This document shows positions 8,713-16,182 of a DNA stretch of 64,000 nucleotides, piece by piece (the first letter of the stretch is position 1; every line of letters begins with the position of its first letter). The DNA comes from CAVVFX01 sp963747535 (GTDB lineage Bacteria; Acidobacteriota; Terriglobia; Bryobacterales; Bryobacteraceae). The stretch is taken from contig CAVVFX010000018.1 in the NCBI GenBank assembly GCA_963747535.1, positions 124,001-188,000 on the forward strand, in the 5' to 3' direction. The position numbers and the translations under genes were made by a program. The notes beneath the pieces were generated by a model. That model searched no databases. It was not told the origin of the DNA and saw only the letters and a program-made list of their open reading frames with translations.

Positions 8713-10983
8713 TTAACGTCCGGATACCGGACCAAACATTGGTGGTGGCACTCGATGGTGAGTGGCGGCTTCGTAAGCGGAAGCTACTTTGATAACGACA
8801 GAGTCGAAACCGGGTCCGCTCCAAAACATCAGGCTGATCGGCATGGGATGCGCCATGCGCAACTTCATATCGCCGGTGACCTCAATGTAAGCCGTCTTGT
8901 CTTCGCTCAACTCATATTTCGGATCATAGGTAATCTGGTTAAAGCCTGCGGGCACCGCGATCTCCGGTCCGCCCAGAAGTGCCGTAAGGCGCTCGCAACA
9001 GCCATGCGATCCGCGTCCATTGGCTTCGGGCTCCGACGCGTGGCCCAGAAGATATTGTGGCGTTGTCTGCTCGGGATTCACGAAGACGTCGATTTTGTTT
9101 TCAGACATCACCTTGAGGATCACCATACGCAGCACCGACTGCATCTCCAGGTAGGGAATCGCTCCCGGAGCAGGCCGTGGATCCTTGTTGTGAACCGAAT
9201 TGATGGCCCGCGCCCGTTCCTCGTCCGTCTTGAAATTGGCGTTTGCAACCCATGCCGGCCAATCCTTGATCCGCTGGTCTCCCCGGTCCATCAGGTATTC
9301 GTTCGTCGCAATCAGGCTGGATGGATCGCCATAAGCCGCCTTGGCAATGGTTCGCAAGTTGATCTTGGGCGATAACGGAGCCTTGTGCTGTGCCAGCGCC
9401 ACATCGTAATCGACACTTTTTACATCCCAGTCGGGAACCGCATACATTAGCTGGCCATCCTTACCCGTCTGCCAGAAGAACTCGGGCAACGTGCGCGGCA
9501 AGACCTCGGCAAAAGCATCCTGGAATGTATACTTCATATTTGGAACCGCAGGGTCGTCGAGGTACATCTGATCGACCGATTCAACGAGCGTCGCCCCTAG
9601 CTTATCCCGCAGGACTTCTTTGATCTCGTTGTCGAGCTGATCGCTGATAGCAACATCATTCTTGCTGTGCTTCACCATGAACTCCCGCACGATGCCGATG
9701 CGCACACCCGTAAGTGGCTTGCTCGGAACTGCCGAGTTCGGCACAACAAAACTGGAGTACGGCTCTTTCGGGATGATGCCCTTCGGAATCGCGCTGAAGA
9801 TATCATCGGACTGGAAACCCTTGAGTGCATCGAGTAGCAGCACACTATCTGCGACTGACTTACAATGGAAGCCCGCTCGCTCCCCTGGGCTCTTGTCCGT
9901 GACGCCTCCGTCCCCAAGAATTCCTTTTGTCGTCAGAAGACTGACAATGCCATTTCTCGACGCGGGACCTTTGCACGACGCACCCGTCTGCTCGCAAATC
10001 CCGCAGGTGGAAAGGTTAGCCGACACAGCCACAGCGGAGCCATTGCTGGTACCGCGTGGCACGCGCGCGGTGTCATATGGATTACAAGCCTGTCCGCTCC
10101 ACAAGGAATATTGGAGGTTCCCTTCGGCCGCCACCGTTTTTGCCTTTTCAGCACCGTGAGCCCCCGCGGATTCCGCGAGGGTGACGTTACTCGCCGATGA
10201 CACGGCAAAGATGATCGCACCCTTGGCTCGCAGGACCGCAATATCGGGCGAATCCCTCTTCGGTACGTCCAGCGCGAACTTTACGTCATTGCCGCCCGTG
10301 GCTCGCATGTCCTTGGCGTCGTACCAGTCCTTAAATGACATCACGACGCAATACAGCGGGAGCTTCGCCAAGTCGGGGTTTCGTCCGTATTGCTGATCCA
10401 GCTCCGCGGCGCGTTCCAGTGCGTCAGGCTGTCGGCGAAACTCTTCGCAGGCAGCCGGCGCTCCCGGAGGGAGCGGACCGTCCGATGGCGCGCGATCGAA
10501 GTTGCCCTTGCACGTGACTGAGCGTTCGCCGCGAATGTTCAGTGTCTCGAACGCATCGAGCTGTCCGGCATCAGGAACGCCAACTCTCAGGCCGAATTGC
10601 AACTGGACGGTCGGATCGGAAATCGAGGTCGCCATGTAACCGAATTCGAGTGGCAGCCCCTTATACTGATCGAGGTTGGGAAACACGGCGGACGCCGGAA
10701 CAGTGTTCGTCAGATACTTGATCGGCGCGCCTGCGCGAACCATGCCGGTTGCTGGCAGAATCGGCGCTCCGTCTTTTGTCAGCAGCTCTGTGCAGGTGCC
10801 ATTGTATGTCTTCACGCGGTCCAGATAAGCCTGCACAACTCGCTTGCAGGAAGTGCGTCCCGAGCGGATCGCATTCTGAATATCCGCGATCGACGCCTCT
10901 TCCACTTTGAATTCCCCCTGAGCAAACAACAAGGAACCGCGAATCACACAGAATGCAAGAGATAAGTTTTTGAAGGCAGACAC
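8713..10983 (-). CDS. Amidase-signature family hydrolase, exported
   Basis: The 756-residue protein has a hydrophobic N-terminus compatible with export (LSLAFCVIRGSLLFAQG). The amidase-signature triad can be traced: Lys208 in VMSFKDW, a Ser in RGTSNGSAVAV (303/306) and the nucleophile Ser326 in QTGASCKGP. The segment between is Cys-rich compared with typical members (STCGICEQTGASC). At 756 residues it is longer than usual (450-550), with an insertion before the Lys and an extended C-terminal part. The family hydrolyses amides or transfers ammonia. A secreted scavenging role on amide or peptide-like substrates is inferred. The next gene upstream on the strand is a decayed remnant. Confidence 0.85.
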   Translation of the reverse strand: MSAFKNLSLAFCVIRGSLLFAQGEFKVEEASIADIQNAIRSGRTSCKRVVQAYLDRVKTYNGTCTELLTKDGAPILPATGMVRAGAPIKYLTNTVPASAVFPNLDQYKGLPLEFGYMATSISDPTVQLQFGLRVGVPDAGQLDAFETLNIRGERSVTCKGNFDRAPSDGPLPPGAPAACEEFRRQPDALERAAELDQQYGRNPDLAKLPLYCVVMSFKDWYDAKDMRATGGNDVKFALDVPKRDSPDIAVLRAKGAIIFAVSSASNVTLAESAGAHGAEKAKTVAAEGNLQYSLWSGQACNPYDTARVPRGTSNGSAVAVSANLSTCGICEQTGASCKGPASRNGIVSLLTTKGILGDGGVTDKSPGERAGFHCKSVADSVLLLDALKGFQSDDIFSAIPKGIIPKEPYSSFVVPNSAVPSKPLTGVRIGIVREFMVKHSKNDVAISDQLDNEIKEVLRDKLGATLVESVDQMYLDDPAVPNMKYTFQDAFAEVLPRTLPEFFWQTGKDGQLMYAVPDWDVKSVDYDVALAQHKAPLSPKINLRTIAKAAYGDPSSLIATNEYLMDRGDQRIKDWPAWVANANFKTDEERARAINSVHNKDPRPAPGAIPYLEMQSVLRMVILKVMSENKIDVFVNPEQTTPQYLLGHASEPEANGRGSHGCCERLTALLGGPEIAVPAGFNQITYDPKYELSEDKTAYIEVTGDMKLRMAHPMPISLMFWSGPGFDSVVIKVASAYEAATHHRVPPPMFGPVSGR

Positions 10984-11086
10984 CAGGAACCTCCCATTAT
11001 TAGGTATCGCTCAGCGATCCCGTCCAGAAATTGATGCGAAGCCGCCAAACGACATTTATCCAACGCCCGAGAGGCCGAAGTCAACT

Positions 11087-11455
11087 TCAGTAGCGCATGA
11101 CGTCCGCCACGACGTCCCTTCGATCCACCTTCCACCAGTCCTCCAGAAGGTCATCTTGAGTGCCAGTTGCAATTGCCGTCGGCCCCGCCACAATCTCACC
11201 GAGCTTGTAATGCTCCACGATGCCCATCACCGTTTCGGCATCGCTGATCGATCCTTCCCGATCGTTTCAGCTGTTGGAAACTTTGGCTGCCGGATGACCG
11301 CGCGACTTAACTACCGCGAGCGGACCATTCTCAAGACATCGCACGCTGCACGTCGTCACGGTCGAGGCCCACTCCGACCAGCGCTCAATGTCGCGCATCA
11401 CCACACCCGATCCCTCCGGACTTGCATTTGGGGCAGCGGCACTGAAACCCAGCAT
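11087..11455 (-). pseudogene. Decayed SRPBCC/polyketide-cyclase-like remnant plus unidentified tail
   Basis: Minus-strand translation from about 11400 gives VVMRDIERWSEWASTV and ENGPLAV, the recognisable opening of SRPBCC polyketide-cyclase-like proteins. The expected continuation SRAVIRQPKFPTAETIG is in the next frame, so at least one frameshift is present, and the original frame stops at a TGA near 11268. After that stop the same frame continues as ISDAETVMGIVEHYKLGEI and ends DVVADVMRY at 11087; this looks coding but I cannot name it. The in-frame TGA is not a convincing selenocysteine codon, because the SRPBCC part is already out of frame. Confidence 0.5.
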
Positions 11456-11461
11456 CTACGG

Positions 11462-12637
11462 TCAGTCTCCCGTGACAGCTGCCACGATCCTCTGGATCAT
11501 CCCGTCGACCCCTTTACCCGGGTCGTACCAGCGCCACACCAGAACGATGTCATCCTCGGGATCGATCCAGACGATATTTCCGCCATGCCCAATAGCAGCG
11601 AAGCTCGACGCCGGCCCGCTCGGCCATTGCTTCCGCCTGGTATTCAGCCACCACAGGTAGCCGTAGTCCGGCCCGTGCGCCGACGGCGTGGTGGCTTCCA
11701 CGATCCATTTTTCCGAGACCAGTTGCTTGCCTTCCCAATTGCCTTTATTGAGAATTAGCAGCCCGAAACGCGCCACATCCAGGGAGTTGATCCATAACCC
11801 GCCACCCCAACGCGTGCCGCCACTCACCGACTCAACCAGGTTCCCATCGATTTCAACCGTCGATTTCGACCCATAGCCGTGCCATGCCCATTGGTGGGAC
11901 GCGCCGATCTGTTCCATGATGTTCTCTTTGAGCACTTCGGGTAGTCCTCTGCCGAAGACCCTCGCAAGGGAGAGCGAGAGCCGATTGATGCGCACGTCGT
12001 TGTACTCGTAATACGTGCCCGGATCGTGAATCTCGCGTGGTTTCATCTGACCATCGCCGAATTCGTCCACGCCCAGGAAGTTAGCGTTCTTGCCCCACAT
12101 CTCACCTTCCCACTCGCTCTCCTGCTGCAGGTGATTCTTCCACGTGATCTTCGCGTTGTGCGGTGAGTCGTAGCCGCCGTCGTGGACATAGTCGGCGACC
12201 TTGTCATGGACGGTGTGGATCAGGCCCTTCGCGAACGCGATTGACGCGGTCGTGGAGAGGAAGCTCTTGGCCATGCTGTAGACCGGGTCGTTGGCATCGA
12301 TATCGCCAAATTCGGCCACGATGTAGCCGTGGCGCAGAATGATACCGTTGGTTGCCGTGCGTTGCGCAGGCAGTGGCCCAAGTACTTTACCAAAGACACG
12401 CACCTGATCCTTTTCGAAGTCCCACTTCGAGCCATGGGACTCGGCCCACTCAACGGCTTCCTTCAGTTTCCCCGGGTCCATGCCCAACTGGGCGGGTTCC
12501 TTGTGCTGCCACGCACCGGCATGGGGGAAATAGGTAGCACGCTTCAATGGCGCCGTCTGCGCGGCAAGTCCCGGAGCCAGGATGGCCGCGATCAGGGGCA
12601 GGGTCAGGAATGAACCTCGGCACGACCAGTGAGTCAT
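11462..12637 (-). CDS. Beta-lactamase-related (class C-like) serine hydrolase, secreted
   Basis: ATG 12637 yields 391 residues with a signal peptide (FLTLPLIAAILAPGLAAQ); a GGAGG lies 13 bases upstream, somewhat far. The longer frame to 12721 adds an unlikely N-terminus. The catalytic SxxK is SMAKS (Ser121, Lys124), the Tyr/Asn motif is in TYYEYND near 208-214, and the third motif is HGG in IGHGGNIVW near 360. This serine beta-lactamase/penicillin-binding-like family includes esterases and D-aminopeptidases, and most environmental members are not resistance enzymes. It acts in the periplasm. The substrate is unknown. Confidence 0.88.
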   Translation of the reverse strand: MTHWSCRGSFLTLPLIAAILAPGLAAQTAPLKRATYFPHAGAWQHKEPAQLGMDPGKLKEAVEWAESHGSKWDFEKDQVRVFGKVLGPLPAQRTATNGIILRHGYIVAEFGDIDANDPVYSMAKSFLSTTASIAFAKGLIHTVHDKVADYVHDGGYDSPHNAKITWKNHLQQESEWEGEMWGKNANFLGVDEFGDGQMKPREIHDPGTYYEYNDVRINRLSLSLARVFGRGLPEVLKENIMEQIGASHQWAWHGYGSKSTVEIDGNLVESVSGGTRWGGGLWINSLDVARFGLLILNKGNWEGKQLVSEKWIVEATTPSAHGPDYGYLWWLNTRRKQWPSGPASSFAAIGHGGNIVWIDPEDDIVLVWRWYDPGKGVDGMIQRIVAAVTGD

Positions 12638-12919
12638 CAGAAACAAAATACCTCCGGAGAAAGTGTCCCACATTCCGCTCGGCCAAACATAAACACTCTT
12701 TCGGAAACTGGCGCGCACCAATTCAGGGAGCGCGTCGCAGGCGTATGGCCATAAATAGATCCTACCCTGTCGCTAAAGCGTTTTGGATGCTGAGACCAAA
12801 GGGCGCTGCCACCATACCCCCAACCAAGACCTTGAACTTTGAGAGCTCCGAACTCAGGCTAGGCGAAAAAATAGAAAAAACTAAAAAATTTCCCGGTCCA
12901 TCCATAATATGTCGCTAGC

Positions 12920-13504
12920 GTGATTGATCAACTCGCATCCCAAGATGCGATCTTCACTTTTGACGTCGGAACGCCGGTCGCCTGGGCTGCTCGCTACGTC
13001 CGGATGAATGGCAAGCGCCGACTCGTTGGTTCACTCACCCACGGGTCAATGGCCAACGCATTACCGCAGGCCATCGGCGCACAGGTCAGCCACCCCAGCC
13101 GCCAGGTGATCTCAATGTCCGGCGATGGCGGCTTGGCGATGCTCATGGGCGAACTGCTTGCGTTGCGGCAGCGCCGTTTGCCGGTGAATCTGGCTGTTTT
13201 CAAAAATGATTCGCTCGCCTTTGTAGAGCTCGAAATGAGGGCCGGCGGCTTTCTCGATTTTGCGACTAATCTTCAGAGGCCCGATTTTACAATTGCGGAG
13301 GGAGCGGGCCTTCTGGGTCTGAGAGCTGAAACGGCGGACCAGGTTGAAGCTGTGATCGCGCAGGCGCTCAAACACGACGGGCCGGCACTAGTCGAGGTGC
13401 TGGTCACGTCAGGAGCTTTCGATACCTCCAACGATCACCTACGAGCAAGCCACGAGCTTTGGCCTTTTCATGCTGAAGGCTGTTCTCAATGGACGCGGCG
13501 ATGA
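12920..13504 (+). pseudogene. C-terminal fragment of a pyruvate oxidase/dehydrogenase (PoxB-like)
   Basis: The frame from GTG 12920 encodes only the C-terminal TPP-binding domain: DVGTPVAWAARYVRMNG, LTHGSMANALPQAIGAQ and the TPP/Mg motif SGDGGLAMLMGE...FKNDSLAFVE. Intact PoxB-type enzymes have about 575 residues and decarboxylate pyruvate to acetate with quinone as acceptor. Here the first ~360 residues are missing. The C-terminus also departs from the family after VEVLVT at about 13406, replacing the membrane-binding tail. I read it as a pseudogene bounded by two breakpoints. A few hundred bases of unidentifiable sequence follow before ohr. Confidence 0.75.
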
Positions 13505-13702
13505 AATCGTCGATCTCGCGCGAGTTAATCTCCTCCGCTAGTCGATTCCAAGTCCAGCGATCTTGGCCGATGTGCAATGAGGCTGGATCGTCGAAGTGCT
13601 GGGTGATGTGGCTCGAAGCCTCGTCGTCTTGCTGAATTTGCTTGGTACTATGGTCCTGGCGCCGGATATGAAGCGTTTCTTCGCGGCCCAAGAGAGGAAT
13701 CG

Positions 13703-14149
13703 ATGCCTGCTTACACTATCAAACCGCTTGTCACCGCAATCGCAATCAACACGGGTGGACGGAATGGACATTCGGAGACTACCGATCACTCCGTGAGCGC
13801 CAACCTGTCGGTCCGGAAGGAAATGGGTGGGCCCGGATTACCCGACACCACGACGCCTGAGCACTTGTTCGCGGCGGGGTACGCCGCTTGCTTCGGCGGA
13901 GCGATCGAATTCGTGGCACGGCAACATAAGAAGGATGTAAAGGGCGCTGTCGTCACATGCCACACTTCCGTCGGGCCGCGCGAGGGGGGAGGCTTCGGCA
14001 TTGCCGTCAAGATGCAGGTCCAGATTCCGACGCTGTCGAAGGCCGAAGCCATCGCTCTGGTCGAAGAGACGCACGAAAAGATTTGCCCTTACAGCCATGC
14101 AACGCGCGGAAATATTGACTTCTCTCTCGAGGTCGAAGGCGCCGAGTAA
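13703..14149 (+). CDS. ohr: Organic hydroperoxide resistance protein, OsmC/Ohr family
   Basis: The 148-residue protein starts at ATG 13703 behind a good ribosome site (gagaggaatcg). The Ohr-type catalytic residues are in place: Arg20 in NTGGRNG, Glu53 in TPEHLF, Cys63 in GYAACFGGA and Cys128 in EKICPYSHATRGN. The spacing and the GYAACF block point to Ohr rather than OsmC. Ohr reduces organic and lipid hydroperoxides through a reactive thiol recycled by lipoylated proteins, in the cytoplasm. Many ohr genes are controlled by OhrR, but no MarR-type regulator lies beside it here. Confidence 0.93.
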   Translation: MPAYTIKPLVTAIAINTGGRNGHSETTDHSVSANLSVRKEMGGPGLPDTTTPEHLFAAGYAACFGGAIEFVARQHKKDVKGAVVTCHTSVGPREGGGFGIAVKMQVQIPTLSKAEAIALVEETHEKICPYSHATRGNIDFSLEVEGAE

Positions 14150-14168
14150 GCACAATACCTACGCCAGC

Positions 14169-14295
14169 AGCCTGTGGCAGAAGTCTCTCCAACGCGCGAG
14201 AGCACGCGAAAAGGCCTACTCCACAACGAAGAATCAACGGTTTGCAAGCCTTGTGGAGTAGGCCTTTGGCCTGGTGTCGACTTCTGCCACAGGCT
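14169..14295. repeat. Nested perfect inverted repeat in a 570-base gap
   Basis: The outer arms AGCCTGTGGCAGAAGTC (14169-14185) and GACTTCTGCCACAGGCT (14279-14295) are exact complements. The inner arms AAAGGCCTACTCCACAA (14210-14226) and TTGTGGAGTAGGCCTTT (14251-14267) are too. The whole could fold as one long two-tier hairpin. A related copy lies at 30653-30790, so this is a dispersed element and not simply a terminator of ohr, although it could work as one. The rest of the gap to 14723 holds nothing I can identify. Confidence 0.85.
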
Positions 14296-14723
14296 ACTGG
14301 TCTAGTCTAGGCTAGCCTTCTGTCTCGGAAATGAGATAGCTTGGTGCGGTCGTCCTTCAGCTCCGTGTGAAATCTTCCGACATCCGACTCGGCTCCCAAA
14401 CACGGTTGGCCGAACCGTGAGGTTGTGCGCTTTGAAAGTCCGCCATTACTATCCGGCGGCCGCTCCGCCCTACGGAGAAGTGGTAGGGGCCTCGTTTAAC
14501 GTGTGGCGGGACGAGCACGTTCCGCGCCAACTACCCATTTTTAATTTGCTACGGCCTCAAACTTCTGCACTCACAATTACTGCCCCGGTTTCGTCATTTG
14601 CCGAGCGCAGTTTCATGACGTTGATCACAACTTTTGGGAAACTTGCCGCTTGTATGGCTTGTCGCACTCCGCGGCATTCAAACAAAGGTTGAATATTGTT
14701 GCTCCTATTCGTCGAGTGGTCCG

Positions 14724-15341
14724 ATGAGGAAATCAACAACTGCAGCGCTGCTGATCCCGTTTATGGCTTTGGGCGGATGCGCCAAGGTGCGCTATCCGAA
14801 CTATTACGTGTTGAAACTGCCCGATCCGGTCTCCGCCGGACGCAATTCCGGGCCGATCCCGGCAAGCGTTGCGGTGCGGGAGTTTCGAGCTCCACAGTAT
14901 TTGAGACAAGGACCGATCGTGTACCGTCCGGAATCCGAACGGATCGCTTTCTACGATTACCTCCGCTGGGCTGAGGATCCGAGGCAATGCGTAACAACCG
15001 CGATCGTGCACGAGCTGAAACAGGTCTTCGAATCGGCCGAATTGTACGACGGACGCACAAGCGCAGAATTCCTCTTGACCGGCTCGCTGGATCACCTGGA
15101 GGAAGTCGACAGCGAGCGATCCGTCTCAGTCGAAGTCGGGATTTCCGCAAAGCTCCCGAACGTGAAGACCGGCGACGTGATGTGGTCGGACACGTCTTTC
15201 AAGACATCCGAGGTTAACCAACGTTCGCTCCCGGCAGTCGTGGCGGAAATGTCTCGCGATCTAAGCGAAGCGGCGACGGAACCAGCTTCGTCGGTGCGGA
15301 GCCATGTCTCCCAAAGCTCTTTTCGCGCCAATAACGATTAA
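14724..15341 (+). CDS. PqiC/DUF330-like ABC-transport auxiliary lipoprotein
   Basis: The start is at ATG 14724; the frame upstream of it is not protein-like. The 205-residue product has a lipoprotein signal with lipobox LGGC, so it is lipidated at the Cys near residue 20. YPNYYVLKLP and the later RIAFYDYLRWAEDP match the ABC-type auxiliary lipoprotein family that includes PqiC. These proteins assist MCE/Mla-type transport of lipids between the membranes. No MCE, permease or ATPase gene is adjacent, and the next gene is a truncated HlyD, so an export operon seems to have been broken here. Confidence 0.8.
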   Translation: MRKSTTAALLIPFMALGGCAKVRYPNYYVLKLPDPVSAGRNSGPIPASVAVREFRAPQYLRQGPIVYRPESERIAFYDYLRWAEDPRQCVTTAIVHELKQVFESAELYDGRTSAEFLLTGSLDHLEEVDSERSVSVEVGISAKLPNVKTGDVMWSDTSFKTSEVNQRSLPAVVAEMSRDLSEAATEPASSVRSHVSQSSFRANND

Positions 15342-15356
15342 TGAAGGAAGCACAAA

Positions 15357-15812
15357 ATGGCTGAAACCAAAGTTGTTGAACAACAGACAAGCTTTGCGGG
15401 CCGATTGAAGCGGCTTATAGTGCCCGCGGTGATCCTGCTGATGGCGGTCGCAATCGTGTTCCTGATCACGGGAAACTGGAACGTCTGGGCCATCGAGAAG
15501 GCCGAGCAGGAAACGGACGACGCTTACACTCGCGCGGACCTGACGCCCTTGAGCACGAAAGTCGCAGGCCTCGTCGCTACCGTCGCTGTTTCCGATTATC
15601 AAAGCGTCAAAGCCGGTGAGCTTCTCGTCCGGCTTCGTGATGACGACTTCAGCGCACAAGTTCAGCAGGCCGAAGCCGGAGTAGCCTCGGGCGAGGACGC
15701 GTTAATCAACAATCAACGCCAGAAGGAATTACAAGACGCTCGCATTGTGCAGGCGGGCGAGAGTATCCACGCGGCGGAGGCGCAGATCGCCGTCGTCCCC
15801 ACAGACATGTGA
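15357..15812 (+). pseudogene. N-terminal stump of an HlyD/EmrA-type membrane-fusion protein
   Basis: This 151-codon frame starts 15 bases after the lipoprotein gene. It has a short cytoplasmic N-terminus, one membrane helix (IVPAVILLMAVAIVFLI), the TDDAYTRADLTPLSTKVAG segment typical of EmrA/HlyD proteins, the first lipoyl half-motif and the start of the coiled coil. Members normally run to 330-400 residues with a second lipoyl half and a beta-barrel. Here the sequence ends at TGA 15810 right where an ECF sigma remnant begins on the opposite strand. I infer truncation by a rearrangement. A folded adaptor is not expected. Confidence 0.8.
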
Positions 15813-15955
15813 CTCGAGGCGAGCAGTCGATCGGACAGGTTTTCGAAGTCGATCGTCTCCACTTCGCGGGATCGCTTTCCGTAATGGCGGCACAGGACAC
15901 TTCGAGCGATCTTGAACAGCCAGGCGCTGAACAGAGTGCGATCCCGAAGTTGTTC
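15809..15955 (-). pseudogene. ECF sigma factor region 2 remnant
   Basis: Minus-strand translation reads EQLRDRTLFSAWLFKIARSV and then KRSREVETIDFENL, recognisable as part of region 2 and the following linker of an extracytoplasmic-function sigma factor. There is no start codon, an in-frame stop lies just upstream, and regions 3-4 are absent. It abuts the truncated HlyD gene, so a breakpoint lies at about 15806-15810. From 15956 to 16182 I see no further identifiable coding sequence. Confidence 0.6.
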
Positions 15956-16182
15956 CGCTTATATGCCCCTCGCCCTTGAGGAGCGTGCCGGGGTGCTCCA
16001 TGTTGGGAGAAAGTTTCATTTGCGATCCAACAATCGTGTAACGTCCGAGAAACGAAGGGAGCCTCCTCCTGCACTCAGCCCGCTGGAGCCGCGGGCAAGT
16101 GCCGGTCCGATTGCTCCTCTGATACGACGTTGTACGAAATAGGGATCGGTTCGCTGGCGAGTCGTGCTGGACGTATTCGCCG

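Noticed and set aside
13404..13691. 95-codon minus-strand ORF between the PoxB fragment and ohr
   Set aside because: Its sequence (EINSREIDDFIAASIENS) looks somewhat protein-like, but its end lies in the PoxB fragment and no family is recognised.
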